Positions 1 through 13,029 of a DNA stretch of 64,000 nucleotides are shown here, in pieces (within the stretch, counting starts at the first letter, position 1; each line of letters begins with the position of its first letter). The DNA comes from Neckera pumila. Taxonomy: Eukaryota > Streptophyta > Bryopsida > Hypnales > Neckeraceae. Location: positions 15,241,711-15,305,710 of the forward strand of contig OZ018413.1 in NCBI GenBank assembly GCA_963969595.1, read 5' to 3'. Position numbers and translations under genes: made by a program. The notes below the pieces were generated by a model, which ran no database searches, was not told the origin of the DNA, and saw only the letters and a program-made list of their open reading frames with translations.

Positions 1-300
1 TAGATTGATGATAGTGATTGGACTTGGAGGTCATTGCCAAAGGTGTTTTGGATGTAAAATAAGAGAACAATTGCTTGAAAAGTATTCTCATTATTCTTTA
101 TGGTTACTTTGACTTCTTAAAAAAATCTCAAAATAACAAGATTGTTTTGTTATATTTAAAATTAAAATTTCACCTATTATTTCTAAAATTACAAAATTCT
201 TCTTTTTAGTCCCACTTTTTAGTCCCACTTTCAAGTCAAAACTGATTTAGGTGATTTTTTGTTCTGTAATAAGGAGGGTGCAAATTTTTTTTTTATGGAC
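1..300. repeat. Left end of duplicated block A
   Basis: AT-rich DNA with no gene. It matches 26,505-26,990 at many positions, with shared phrases such as ggtcattgcca, gtgttttggatgta and cttgaaaagtatt. The match is collinear with the larger A/B duplication. The block B counterpart carries an extra 0.22-kb element that is absent here, so this copy shows the empty site. Confidence 0.6.
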
Positions 301-2050
301 CTTGTTATGGACCTTGTCTAAGAAAGGTGACGCTCCCCTGAACGTCGGGAACTTTGTTGGTGTCGGGGCCGGGAACTCATCGGTCAATGGGAACAAACGT
401 TGTAGTGAAGACGACTACCATGAATGTACCTTGAATGTACGTGATGCGTACGTGATTCCGATGCACGCACTCTCGCAGCCTGCCAAGAAGAATTGCACGC
501 TTCTGAGACGATTTGATTGAGCTATAACACACTGAAATTGGAGCAGTACCGAGGAAGAACAAAACCCTAGATTGTTTCCTTTTCAATCCGAAGAGCGCAT
601 TGCTTGAAGCGTATAGCGCCGATATCGCTTGTTATCTCAGGGTATGATTGCTATTGAAATGGATTTCATGGCGTATGCCGAAATCATTGATGGGCGGAAT
701 TTCCAAAGTAAGTGATTTTTTTTTTCGTGATGCATTTTTCTCTCCCTTCTTGGATGCTGTCGCTGTGCTCGACCCTGGTTATTGCTCTTAATGCTACATA
801 GATTCTGTCACGTTTGTTAGTTATGAATGGTGGACCTGTGTTTTGTGATCCAATTTTATCTTATTATTCTTGAAGAGTATAAATGTACAGGATTAGAAGA
901 GTATAAGCGTGTAGGGGTAGAAGAGTTGGGGAGTTTGTCGATTTATCAATTTGTCAAATTCTTGTTTCTATAGTGCATTGATATCACGACATATGCGGTG
1001 ATTTTTCTAGGTTTAGGCACGCAACCAAATTGTAGGGATTGTTCTGATGCTGAGTGATTAACAAAGTGTGGTAGGGGCACATACTAGCTTTGGCAACTAA
1101 TATAGATTAGTCAGTGAATGTTGTAGCAGTTCAGTATTGTATGATGGTTCATTAGATTAGGGTTTCAATCATAATGGTTGAGCTGGGAGTTGTCAGCCTT
1201 GCTTGTAGTTGGTCTGAAAACATGATTCTGCTATAATACTTACAAGTTTATTGTAGTTGGAAACGAGTTTCTAGGTCTAGGATTGGAAGGAAGAGAGTGT
1301 AAGAGACGAGACATTTGGTGGACGTTGTCTTTGTTTTCTAAACTAGGTGGATGTTGCTTGGGAACAGGGTGCCGTTAGATGAACTATTGTTTGGTGTCTA
1401 CAGCTCATGCAGACATATATTTCTCGGCCATATTTATGAGGAAAATGAGTTCTATGTAGAATTGGTGAATGGTCCAGTTTCTAAGAGCAATTGTGGCTTC
1501 TGTGCAAGGCAATCAGTAAAGCTTGAATTGAAGGTGCAATCATAGATCCTTATTATGGACCCTGGATTGTTGACGCAGGTTTGGAAGCCATTGTTGTAAG
1601 GGTGGCACCAACTTCATTCAACTTAATGTCGCAAATAATGTGGTCATGCTGTGAGTAGGGATCTTTTATGTGGTTTCTCAAGGGTGTCATTAAACAGTCA
1701 AGAGACCATGAAAGAAGGAGAAGCGGTCGACAAGAAAAGGGCTGAAAGGGGTCTCTCTCAATTGCAGGTATTAATTTTTGTAGGCATTTATTTCTTTTAG
1801 TTGGCATCTTTTGTAATCAAGCAACAAAAACATTGGAATTTGAGTAGTTCTCTTCAGATATCCTCTTCTTGCTTCTTGCTTGCTTCTTTATTTCAAGATT
1901 TGGATTGGAGTAGGGGGGTGATTGGGACTTCAAGCAACCATCAACTCTTGTTCTGTGGGTCCAGGTTGAGGTTGTTGACTTGATCTTTAAGGGTGGAAAT
2001 ACTGAGAAGATAAGCTCCACTCAGTTACAAGAACACCACTCAAAGTAGGC
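300..2050. other. GC-richer segment unique to block A, no confident gene
   Basis: This stretch is absent from block B, where the match to 1-300 continues directly into sequence like 2,820 onward. It is richer in GC and CpG than its surroundings. It holds an AAACCCTA-type motif near 560, typical of plant promoters, followed by a short exon-like ATG frame (listed separately). Open frames at 251-520 and 1,351-1,545 are short and resemble no family I know. It may be the 5' part of a gene or a captured gene fragment; the rest of such a gene is not visible. Confidence 0.35.
644..707 (+). other. Possible first coding exon (21 codons plus 1 nt)
   Basis: An ATG at 644 opens a frame reading MIAIEMDFMAYAEIIDGRNF, then a strong donor (aaa|gtaagtg) at 707/708. 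It lies downstream of an AACCCTA motif, which fits a plant first exon. No following exon could be identified. An alternative is that g|gtatga at 641 is itself a donor and the stretch is non-coding. Confidence 0.2.
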
Positions 2051-2260
2051 CAGAGCAAATACCTGAGATTAGTGGTTGCTTATGTCCGGCTGCCAGAAAT
2101 CCAATTATGAAATCAACATTTCAACTCAATTTTCTCAAGCTCACTTACAATCACTTCATTGTGTGCAATTACATTTCGTGCATGACAAATTTTGCCACCT
2201 CAATTACAATAGCCTCCAACTAAAATTGGTTGGGATCTTTTAGCCAAGTACCTAGTCACT

Positions 2261-2726
2261 ATTCCATTTGTATGTTGCTTGTTGATTGGATGGACATATG
2301 CGTTTTGGGTATATCAATTTTTAGAAGCTTTCATATAGCAGTTATGTACTAAGTGGTTGACCAAGCACGTGACCAAATTGGCACTTCTTAGTATTTAGCC
2401 TTCTTTAATATCACCTTCAATTGGCAACATTGTAGATGCATTCTTCCAACACATTTTTGTTGATTGATTACATATCAATTATTAGTTTTTGAACATCCAT
2501 TTTTATTGCTCCAATGTCAAAGGCTTTTCAATGTCAAGGCTTATACATCATTTTAAACACTTTGTACATGGGGACTCCTTGACCCAACATTTGACAAACT
2601 GGTTTGGTCACGTGCTTGGTCAACCACTTGGTACATAACTACTATATGAAAGTACCTAGCTCCTAAAAATTGACATATCCAAAACGCATATGTCCATCCA
2701 ATCAACAAGCAACGTACAAATGGAAT
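2261..2726. repeat. Foldback element with about 120-bp inverted arms
   Basis: The left arm (2,261-2,377) and right arm (2,602-2,726) are inverted copies of each other. Both contain the stretch running from attccatttgta through gttgattggatggacatatg to gtggttgaccaagcacgtga. The arms differ by a few substitutions and a short insertion (an extra ggtac in the right arm). The 224-bp middle has no open frame. It would fold into a long hairpin and looks like a non-autonomous foldback or MITE-like element. Confidence 0.75.
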
Positions 2727-3990
2727 AGGGCTACACCACTTGATAGTCTACATTGTTGCACCTATATTGTTAATTTCAATGTTTCAAGAGACACAATATA
2801 TTGACATATATCGGATGCATTTGTATATACATTGCATTTGTTCAAAATTAAAGAATATTGATGCTTGCATATACAAGGTCATTCAACTAACACCATTAAA
2901 TTCTAAAGTGACATGATTAAAATTCTATAATTTTCTTGACTTTTTATACATTCATCAATAACTTTTGTGCAACTTATTGTTTGTCCATCTCTACTATTCT
3001 TTTATTTTGGTTCTTTAAGGTCCAACCTATTTTTTGTTAAAATTTGAATTTCTAAATAGTTAATGAAACAATTCATATCAAATGCAATTGATGCTCAAAA
3101 ATCTAAATTTTTTTAGTATGTTTATGATGCAGTATGGAACATTACAAAGCAAATTTTCTTAATTATCTTATCATTTTGTGACCATAGGGATTGTTTGAAG
3201 TCACAACTAAAAATGGTGGAATGAATCCAAGATGAAAAGAATGGAATTTTGAAGGTACAATGAAAAAATGAAATTTTGAAGTTACATGATTGAAATTTAC
3301 ACCTTTAGAAAGATTGTCTTTTCAAGTGAGGGAGTTGAAAATCTTTTTGATGTTATGAATGAAAACCTTCAAGTTCCAATTAATTTTTGAAGTATGAAGA
3401 ATTTAGAGTTCAGAAAGAAAAAAGAAGAAGTTGAAAGGGCAAACATAGGGTTTGATCTATAGAAAACGAAATTAAGTGATTTTTCAGTTGAAGAAGTTGA
3501 AAAGTTTCTTGAAAGAACCAACGGAAATCTTTGGAGTTGAATTAATTTGGATTAGAATTTTGATTGGAATTTTGATTTGATAAAGTGTGAGAGTTGAAAG
3601 GATTTGCTTTGCAACCAAAGGGGCCAAAATTTTGGCTATATGTGTTGACAAATTTAAAACAATTGTTCAACTTACACCTCCAAAGTCTACCATATTAAAG
3701 TCTAGAGAATTTAATCAAAGTCTAGAGAAATTTAACCCTCAAAGGTTGAGAGCCTAAGTTTTTTTTCCAAACTATATTTTGCAAGTGTTTAAGAATGTGC
3801 ATTAGAGAAAATTTGTCACTTCTAGAGGATTGTTTGACTTTCAACAAAAATAGAAATATAGAAAAATTAAAAAAATCATATTTTTAACTAATACTTTTTA
3901 TTTTCTTAAATGATACTTTTTACTTTTTAAAAATATTTTTCCACATTACCTAAAGGCTAAAGTGACTTGGAAAACAAAAAAATTTGATTT

Positions 3991-4054
3991 AAGAAAAGAA
4001 AGAAAGAAAGAAAGAAAGAAAAGAAAAGAAAATTTAATATATATATATATATAT
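3991..4054. repeat. (GAAA)n and (TA)n microsatellites
   Basis: A GAAA/GAAAA tract at about 3,991-4,033 is followed directly by an uninterrupted TA run at 4,037-4,054. Confidence 0.9.
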
Positions 4055-4569
4055 TTAAAGTGTTATTCTTTTATTCTTGCTTTTCTATAATTGTACTGAT
4101 GAAAGTCACACAGGCCCTAAATGTTTTTGAATGGATTTTATATTTATTTTCTAAAGATTTGACCACGTGTCTTCTATTATTTGTAAATATTTCACAATTT
4201 TTTAACGAAAAATTTGTAATTAGCATGAGATTTTGAATAAAAAACTGAAAAAATTCATTTCAAATGCAATAAATGCTCAAAGTATTAAAATACCTCTCTA
4301 TAAGTTGATATTATGGTGTAGAAATTATGGTGTATATTTTTTATTGTGCCATTTTAAAATTAAAGAATCAACACTCTATAATTGCAATTTCACTATTCAA
4401 TATCTGAAAATTTTATCTATAATTCAAATAGAATTATTAACAAATAATCAAAAAATATCAATGAAAAACTAATTATCAATAAAAATCTAATGTTTTTGAG
4501 GCTCCAATATCTGGCACAAAATTTCTATTGTCAAGGTCTTCTAATTCAACACAAGGCCCTAAAATCTTT

Positions 4570-4695
4570 AATCAAGCGTCATCAGTGGCGTGTATAGCAA
4601 TGAAGCCTTAGTTTATTGAATTATCAATAAATTATCCTTGGATTTGAACATATCAATGGCGTGCATAGCAATGAAGTCCTAGTTTATAAAGTTCA
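4570..4695 (+). repeat. Direct repeat, two diverged units
   Basis: Two copies of a roughly 40-bp phrase (core ggcgtgtatagcaatgaagc, then tagttta) start near 4,580 and 4,655. Confidence 0.6.
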
Positions 4696-5779
4696 CCAAC
4701 ACAATTAAAAGTGAGTTTGAAAAAGCAAAGTTTATTTTTAAATGCATTCATATATTTTTTAATTTGGAAATTTATAAATACATAATAAACAATAAATTTA
4801 AAAAAATAATTTAGTATTAAGGTTTTGCATGGTAAAGTGCACTAGTTTTCATATTACAATGCATTGTTTCACTTTTTTTTAAGCTTTTCAATTTTTCATA
4901 CCAAGAATTAATAACTGTGACCTACTATATTTCAGTTCTTTTACATAGATAGGTAATAATTATTCCATTCATTGGAAAAAATTTAGAATTTGAAGAATAA
5001 AAATGTAATCTTTTAAATGAGGCAACAAGATTAGTGCATTGTCTTTTAGTCTCAATGCACTCCAATAGTAAAAAAATATTCCAAAAAAATTAAGTTATAA
5101 ATAGAATTACTAGCATTCAATGTTTCAGAAGTGAAAAATGAGAAATTTCAACTCCACAAATTTTCCAAATCTTCAATCGGTTAACATTGGAAGTTCACTT
5201 TCAATATATTCTTTATGTATATACAAATATAAAATTTGGTCTTTTGAATTTGTAATAAGCTAATGCTAAACATTATTCAAAAGCTTACAATGGGTTTATT
5301 TCCCCCCTAGCATTAAGGGCTCTTAGAAATGAGCCTCAAATACACTAGATCTTGGACAAAAAAATACATTATAAATTTGTTTTGAAAAAATTATAGAGTA
5401 GATTTTTAGAAGCCGTAAGTTGATTGGAGTTACGCATGTTATGTTTTTAAACCTCACATTTTTTAAAGTCCAGTTTCTTAGATTTGGCATGTGAAAAGAG
5501 GAAGGAAGTGATATTGTTGTATTTTCTTTTCCTATACTTTCTCTAATATGTCTAGTTTTGAATTTGTCATGTTACATTCCCAAAAAATTGATTAAAACTA
5601 TTGGATTTTTGTTTAATGTAGAACAAATTCCAAGAAGCTCAAAAAAATGCCTTAGGCATTTAGAGGTTAAGAACTCGTGGACCAAGCTTGCAATTGCCCT
5701 TGATCTAGAAACAAAAGTTTTAGATTTTGAATTTGCATTATATTTGTATGCTTTGATTTGTAATTGCTATTACCAATAT

Positions 5780-5975
5780 TTACAGAAAAATTTGGAATCC
5801 AAGATTGAAAATTCGTTCCATAACTAATTTTAACTTTAGGAATATTGTCAGTTTTTGAATAGTATTTATTGTAATCAATTTGGAATCTAAAATTGAAAAT
5901 TCCTTTCATAATTAATTATAGTGCTAGTAATATTGTCAATTTTAGAATGATATTTCTTGTAATCAATTTGTAATT
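5780..5975 (+). repeat. Tandem duplication of about 90 bp
   Basis: Two adjacent units beginning near 5,793 and 5,880 share tttggaat, attgaaaattc, ataattaat-like text, aatattgtca and tgtaatcaattt. They differ at roughly one base in six, so the duplication is not recent. Confidence 0.7.
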
Positions 5976-8900
5976 GGAAAATTTAAAGTTTAGCCTATTA
6001 TTTTGATTATTCAAAAATAAAAAAAATTAGGCTTTTGTTGGTCTTTATTGTACTTGTGATGACTAATTAAAGGTTTCAAAATGTAATAACTTAGTAGATA
6101 AGAAAAATAGAAAGACCTTTTAAAAATGTAAGAGTAAAGTAGGGTTCCATTGCTCTCTGTGTATTTAGTAATCCATTGAAGATTGTAAAAAATATTATTG
6201 TTTTAAAACTTTTTTTAAACTTATCATTAATTTTTAATGCTTAAAATTTATATTTTGTGTCGAATTAGATATTCTTTTTTTTTTTCTTTTTTTTTCTTAT
6301 AGATTATATTTTTGTCTATTTGGAAAGCTTTGATTCATTTCATTTGGGCCCTATTTTGCCTTGCAAGTCCTTAGCAACGGAAATTTAATCCAAAATATGG
6401 ATGTAAAAAAATAAAAATAAATGTTTTCACAATAGGTTACCCTTTGTAGATATGAAGTATGCAATGGAATATTGATTAATGTATGAAGTAAAAGCTACAA
6501 TGATTATGAAGGTAGGTTGATTACATGCATTGATGTAAAGTAGTTCTTAGTGGAACCGATTGTCATCGAAGTCTAACTTTTTTTTATTTTTTTCAACAAA
6601 ACCAGGTGTTACGTGCAATAGATTCCATCACAATTGTGAACAAAAGTATTCAAAAGGTAATTATTATTGCAAAATCATAATATTATTCATTCAATTGCAT
6701 CTAAATGCAAGAAATTAAAAAAATACTTAAAAAATTTGCAAATTTTTCTATTTTATTGGATGCATTAGCTTTTGTTCAAAAAATTTTGTTTCATTTTATT
6801 TTGATTAATTCCATAATCTCTAAAGGCCTAGAAAAGAATTAGAGATTTGCTTTGGTTTCTATAATCTCAATTTTTGGCATGATGTTTTGAAATTTAATCT
6901 TTATTTCTAAAAGACTAAGGTCTTCTTTTAAATCTTTGAGAACTTTTGAGAGCTTTGCTAGCTTAATATATTGAAATTTTTGGATGAAATTTATAGTATA
7001 TTTGATAATTGTCCTAATCTATGTGTTAAGCTTTGTTAAAGATCATTCTTATAAATATTGCAAAAACAAGAAGATTTTTATTCAATTTCAATATTAAATT
7101 GGGCAAGCTAAAAGTATATTCTAAAAAATTAATGATTAATGTTATTGGCTTTTCTAATTTGATACCTATTCAAAAAAAAAAAATCTAATTTTGAATAATG
7201 AAGTGAAAATTACAAAAGAATTTTTTTATGGGCATTGAAGGTAGAAATAATAAAAGAAAGTTAATTTGTGAATTCAATTTTCAAAATTTTCCAAATGAAA
7301 CAAAAATAAAGTATATCAATTGTTTACTAGAACATTCTTGCCATTGGATTAACAATTTTCAATTTCTTGTATAATTTTTCAATGGTTTAATGGGTTTTTT
7401 TATTCAAAACTATCTTATCTTCTATATTTTTATTAAAGATGAATATGAATGTTTTCTGGTTAATTTTTCCACATATATTTTTAACCCATCTTCTAATCCA
7501 TTGATTATAATGCAGAAGTGATTGGACATATGTATTTTTCTCTAAAAATATTGAAAGATCAAATTTTACCCTTTGAAAGGGCTAGAGAAGTCTATATTTT
7601 GAAATTTAGGCACATTGAACTTGCAATTGGTGGGATATTCATTCTAAAATATTGGGAGGATGTACTTGATCAAATTAGCTAGAGGATTTTATAGTTAGAT
7701 TCATTAATAAATAAATATAGACAAAGGTTTTGGTCTTGCTTCAAGAAGGAGTATTTTGAAGTAGTTTTGAACTTCTAAAACTTGAAAGAATTTTAGGTGT
7801 TAACAATTTTTTGAAGAATGGAAATCAAGTTTTTTTCTTTTGATTTTTAAAATAACTTCAATCCTAAAAAATTTCAAATTTCACAATTGTAGTTCAAAAA
7901 TTTGAAGTTAAAAGCATTCAAAGTCTTACAACCTAGTATAGCAAAAAAACTTGTTTCTTCATTTTAAATGCAAATAACATGTAATCTACTTGCTCAAATT
8001 TTCCAAAATTTCTTCCACACATTTTTTGATGGATTTTCATACAAGTCTAGTAGAAGATTCTATTTTTGAATATGCAAATAATCAATTGAATGTTTAGAAT
8101 TTGTTAGCTTTGCGGAAAATGGAAATTTTTAAGTGTTTTTGACAAGAAATTGGCCTTACAACTTCAGGAATTAAGGATGTGGGGTATTTTTTACCAAAAA
8201 CAATTACAGATTGAATAATTATAATCTTCACCAAGAAAATGAATATTTATAATATTTTAAGGTAATTTCACTCCATACTACATTTTCAACTATAAATGTA
8301 AACATTTGAATTAGATATCACTAGTGCCGTAGAGTGCAATGTAGTTCAAGTAAATAAATTACATCAATTTTTAAAGTGAACATATTGAGATATCGATATG
8401 TTTTATTATTGTATTACTATTAATATTGCCTTGAAAATAGGTTTATTCAATTTCAATCTTTGCTCTCAAATATTTGCATTGTTGGCAAAAAATACAACGC
8501 ATAAAAAATTATAATTTAATCCAAAAGCGAAATAATTTTCTATTTGATATGATTTTTCTTCACTTTTTCTTCAAAAATTCTCAAAAAAAAAAATTTCATT
8601 AAAAAATCTAGAAAGTTTATGAAGCATAGAAGACATGTAGTTCCATCTCTAAAAAATAAATATAAAATTTTTCATTCATATCCAATTGTAAAATGATAGA
8701 AAATTGATTGATAGGTAGTGAGACTTGAAATTAGTGGTCATAGATTTGTCCTTTAAGAATTAATTTGTGCCCTAAATAACTCTCCAACTCTTTTAAATCA
8801 AAATTTTTATTTATTAAAATCATAAAATTGTAGGCAAAGAGGCATACAAATTCTCTAAAGCAACAATTCATTGTGCAATCAGGTGGTCTTATTTCATAGC

Positions 8901-9149
8901 TTTAGTTGTTTAATTGGCGTCAAAATTCCACAATCACGATGTATCTACTTGTCCCTTTATACCTAGTGCATTTTATGTTCTTCAATACAAAAAAATTGGC
9001 TAACAAGTTCCTACCTAAAGATTGCTATTGGAATTTGCAACTTTAAATGCCAAATCTCAAGTAATTTTTGAAATATTAGTTTACAATGGAACTTCTAATA
9101 AGAACTGGGCCAAGGTTAGAGTAATACATTACTATAGAAAAGTTTATTA

Positions 9150-9229
9150 CTCCCTCCGTTGGAAATAGTGCATCCATTTTTAGTGCAATCACTATAGAGA
9201 ATGGATACACTGTTTCCAAACGGAGGGAG
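9150..9229. mobile_element. Stowaway-like MITE, 80 bp
   Basis: The element begins CTCCCTCCG and ends with its reverse complement CGGAGGGAG, flanked on both sides by a TA target-site duplication (9,148-9,149 and 9,230-9,231). The terminal sequence CTCCCTCCGT and TA duplication are the hallmarks of plant Stowaway MITEs of the Tc1/mariner superfamily. The whole element is close to one imperfect palindrome, so it is an unusually short, snap-back copy. Confidence 0.88.
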
Positions 9230-9799
9230 TACTTTAGAGAGTATTGTTTATTTGAAATTCCACTATAGTTCTATAAATTCATGGGCTTTGAAAAAATAAA
9301 GCACCTTCAAATCAATTTTTTAGAACCAATTCTACAAAAACTTTTAATCGTAATTATTTTAACTTGCAACAATTTATTATGTTTAAAATTTTAACAATTT
9401 AAATAAATTTTCAAGTTATTAAAAAACACTTCTACAAGACTGTTCAAACTCATACATAACGTTTTAACCCCTAAAGTCCCATTGTCTCTTTAGTGACAAA
9501 TCAGATTTTGGGCACGTACCTACGGCTCAATTTTTAGTGAAACTTTTTGAAACTTTTCTATAAGATAAAAAAACTAATTAGCTTCGTGGGAATATAATTT
9601 TTATTTCAATTGGTGCCCAAGAGCAAAAGTTATACTACAAAAAGTTTCAAATTAAACTCAAGGGACAGCACAAAGTTTTTTGCAAAAAATTTAAAAAAAA
9701 ATTAATTTTTTTTCCTCTGTATGAGCCCTCAAGTTAGCACCTTGGACTCTAGGTTTATTTTTTGCAATTTATGTTAGTTTTTAGTCCTATTTTGAGCAA

Positions 9800-11330
9800 A
9801 TAGCATAAAATAAGTGTCCAGCAAAAGGATCCAACAAAGGTCTAGCAAAAGGATCCAGCGAGGGTCCAGATCGGGAGCCAGGTATTGGAAGGGAGTTCGT
9901 TGTGGAAGAGGTCCAATCACGGAAGCTCAGTCCAGGGGGTCCGTCGAAAAGCTCAGTCCAAACAATTTGGTAAGAATCTTACTATTCCTTTTAGAATCAT
10001 TCTTGGATTTTGTTCTTTTTCCTATTCATTTAGAATCACTCCCTTATTTTATTCCTTTTACTATTGAAGAATTTGGTTTATTGCTACTAAATTTGATTCC
10101 ATTAACAATTAGTGGTTGAATAAGCCAAAGAGGAAGAAACAAAAGTCAACTAATATCTTAGAATAATCCAAGTGAACCGATAAACTAATGAACAAAAAAT
10201 AAACTAACTATTCAATTGAAGCAATTGAACTAAATAATTGATAAAGAACCCTTGAGCTTTTGAATTTAATTTAAACAACCAAAGAATAGGAATTACAATT
10301 AGAATTAGGGCTTTGAAAATTGATTGAATTTTCAAATTACTTTAGAACCAACTTGAATCCTTTGCAATATTTAATTTAGTTCTTTAATCTAGAGGAATTA
10401 AATTAAAAACACTTAAACTAACCAGTTGTTGTAGGACCTTAGCCAAAGAAAATGTAGGAACAAAGAAATTTTGAATTGACCTAATTCCAGTTACCTTCTA
10501 AAATAGGCGAAGAAAATTACACAATGGAGAACGACAGTTATTTTGAGACCATTATGCTTGTGATGTGCGATGACGGCACGTTAGAAGCCGTCGAGACCAA
10601 GGTATGCTAGTTTTACATTTATTTATTTTTTATTAAATTGATTTAAAATTAAATTTAGAAGTTAGACATTAGTCTTCAAGTCAAAATCTTAGAGTCTAAT
10701 TAGCATAAGAACAAGTAGGTAATTGTTAGAGATCTTTTTATCCATTTTATGCAGAAAGAATAACCAAAATTTAGAAGTTACAAGTAGTTAAAATTTAACC
10801 ATAGGAAAATTAGGGTTTTTGTTAAAAGGAATTAACAAGGAATCTTTTAGGTCAACATTAGGTTTGAAATTAAACTTCAATAGCCAATTTAATTCAGAAT
10901 CTAATCCCAAAACTCAGAAGTTAGTTAAAACTTATTACTACTTCCAATTAGTGAAAGAAGTTTCACGATAGAATTAGGAATTAAATCCAAATTGCCAATA
11001 ACTTTCACTAGTAACTTAGAATTTACCTTTCTTCACCACTTGGTAAGAAGAAGGTTACATTCTTTCACTCACTTAGATGCAACTCTAGTTTTAAATAGCT
11101 TTTATTTTCCCTTCCGTGGTTTGATTAACCACAATCTTCTAACCTTTAATTGACTATTTGAAATCAGAAAATTCTCAAGTAACAAAAAGTGTCCATTGCT
11201 TGGAAGGCGTATACTTGCTTAGGAGTCATACACCCAAGAGTAATTCTCCATTCTAAAAAGCCACTAGAATTTGTGTGCCACTTTCTGACTCAAGGGTGGA
11301 GTTAGAAACACTCACACTCCGAAACTTTAA
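9800..11330. other. Nested insertion of about 1.5 kb
   Basis: This segment splits the surrounding TIR element. It starts with repeated phrases (agcaaaaggatccaacaaagg, then agcaaaaggatccagcgagg), holds a short exon-like frame at 10,524-10,601, and ends near the CACTCACACTCC text at 11,300. I could not identify terminal repeats, so its class is unknown. Confidence 0.4.
10524..10601 (+). other. Exon-like ATG frame of 26 codons ending at a splice donor
   Basis: The frame starts MENDSYFETIML and continues VMCDDGTLEAVETK, ending in phase 0 at aag|gtatgc. Its base composition is GC-richer than its surroundings. The spacing of I-x-L, DG and V-E faintly recalls the start of SKP1-like proteins, but this is too short for a family call. 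It may be a gene fragment carried by the nested insertion. Confidence 0.2.
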
Positions 11331-11999
11331 ATTTTTGTCTACATGTGAAGCTTTGATTCATTTTATTTGGACTAATAAAGAGCAAGTTATGGACAATCTT
11401 GATTTTTGGGCAATCTAAACATCTTTTTGAAAAAATAACTTGTAGGCTTCATTTGTGAATGCAATTTCCACAATTCCTTACAATTTTTTTTTGAGAATGT
11501 TTACTTGCTAAAACAATCTCACCATTGGAATTGTTGTATTTCAATCCCATCTAAGAGGTATTAACAATTTAGTTTTTTTTCAATCTTGGACTTATTTCTA
11601 TTTGAAAATTTTTTAAATAATGAAAATCAAGTGTTTGTTTTTGGAATTTTTTTTGGTAGACTTTCAACTTACATCTTCAACATAAAAAATTTAAAATTCA
11701 AAGTCTGTAGTGCAAAAAGATTTCCACAAATGGCTGTCAAAGTCATCTAAAATTGCACGTCAATGTTCAAAAAAACTTTCTTTTTCAACTTTGAATGCTA
11801 ATATCTTCCAATTTATACAATCAAACTTCATAAAATTTTTACCACATGATCTTTGACAATTGAAGTACAAGATGATTAGATTCTTAAAAAATGTTTTTTT
11901 TTTGTGTTCTTAGGTGAATGCAGCCAAAATGGCAGTTTTGAGTGGTTTTTGATAGAAAAATGGCCTTAGGATTTTAGGGGTTAAAGCTATTTTGTCTAT

Positions 12000-12245
12000 C
12001 CTGTAAATGAAATCAATGAAACAATGTCATTAAATTGGACCGCCTTGTGTTGAAATATGGGCCAATTTAAATAATATTCTTTGCAATGCATTTAAATGAA
12101 GATCTAACTCTTATAGTTCTACATCATGGTTGTGGCCATATATAACATGCAATACTTCAAAAATCATCATTCTTCATCATAAGCACATTGCATTGAATTC
12201 TTTTTTTTTGAAAAATGTACCTTAGTTTCAGAAACACAACAATGT
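12000..12245 (+). repeat. Segment shared with 28,690-28,945
   Basis: Both copies contain ttgtctat, tgaaatcaatgaaa, gtgttgaaatatggg, caattt and cttcaaaaat in the same order and spacing. It is part of the A/B block duplication. Confidence 0.7.
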
Positions 12246-12261
12246 GATTAAGGTATAGCCA

Positions 12262-12310
12262 CCCATTCCCGACCAATGACCCATTCCCGACCAATGACCC
12301 ATTCCCAACC
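12262..12310 (+). repeat. 18-bp tandem repeat, about 2.7 units
   Basis: The unit cccattcccgaccaatga is repeated at 12,262, 12,280 and, partially, 12,298. The first two units are identical, so the expansion is recent. Confidence 0.9.
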
Positions 12311-13029
12311 TGTAGGTGCACATATTTTTGACCAAGCTTAGAATGTATTTTTTGTCCTTTTCAAGGTTGGAACTAATAAATACATGACACATGTCCCAAG
12401 TTGTGAGAAAAAAAGTAGGAAATAATGATTAGGAAAAAAATTCTTAAGTGATCGGAATTGGAAGATTCTAGTTATTGGCCATGGGTCCAGAGCACTTTTT
12501 GCCTCCCAAAATTCAAAGTAATTTCAATTCAAGCAATAAGATTACAAAATTTCTTGTAATCCTTGTCATTTCTATTGATGTACCTCTGAAAAATATTTAT
12601 TGTGCCTTCACTACTCCATATCATGTTGGAATTCTTTATTTAGTCGGTTATAAATGGCTCTACTCTATCTACTTTCTTGATGTGAGGATCCAAACAAGCA
12701 TATTTTTTTTTTTGAAATTTGGATTTTCTTACTTATTCATACTAGGCCGGGTCCACTTGTAATTACAAGAAATTACTTAACCCTAGAATGCCGCGGATGC
12801 CATTCCGTGGCGTTCCAGTGACAATAATAAGAAGCATTCAAAAGCATTTTTTCATCCTCCTTTTCCTTGTTGGCCTTTACATTGGGTTATGAAGAGTATT
12901 TAATTGAGTTTGTACTCTTTCCGGGTTTTGTCTTCACGGAAATGAGAAGCTATTAAAAAAAACGGATCACAAAATATGCTATTTTAGAGTATTTTGGGAA
13001 GTTGTTGCTTCTTGCTTTAAATCTGAAAT

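Larger units (their letters stand above)
2820..9140. other. AT-rich intergenic DNA of decayed repeats, no gene
   Basis: No credible gene was seen on either strand; the open frames at 4,233-4,472 and 5,558-5,827 are low-complexity. 2,850-3,030 matches 27,045-27,235, and 8,160-8,480 matches 27,970-28,300, in the same order, so they belong to the A/B duplication. Text near 8,160 also resembles the inner end of the TTAACCCC-TIR family (see 54,355-54,941). Confidence 0.6.
9464..11984 (-). mobile_element. TTAACCCC-TIR element, interrupted by a nested insertion
   Basis: The left end reads TTAACCCCTAAAGTCCCA and the right end TTTTAGGGGTTAA. The family is the same as the clean copy at 54,355-54,941, in the opposite orientation. 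Inner text also matches on both sides: generic TIR-adjacent sequence at 9,464-9,790 and the tail near 11,330-11,984. Between about 9,800 and 11,330 the sequence is unrelated and looks like a later insertion. No transposase frame is visible. Confidence 0.6.

Noticed and set aside
12475..12762. 95-codon plus-strand frame as a membrane protein gene
   Set aside because: Hydrophobic residues come from T-rich DNA; the homologous region in block B is not open.
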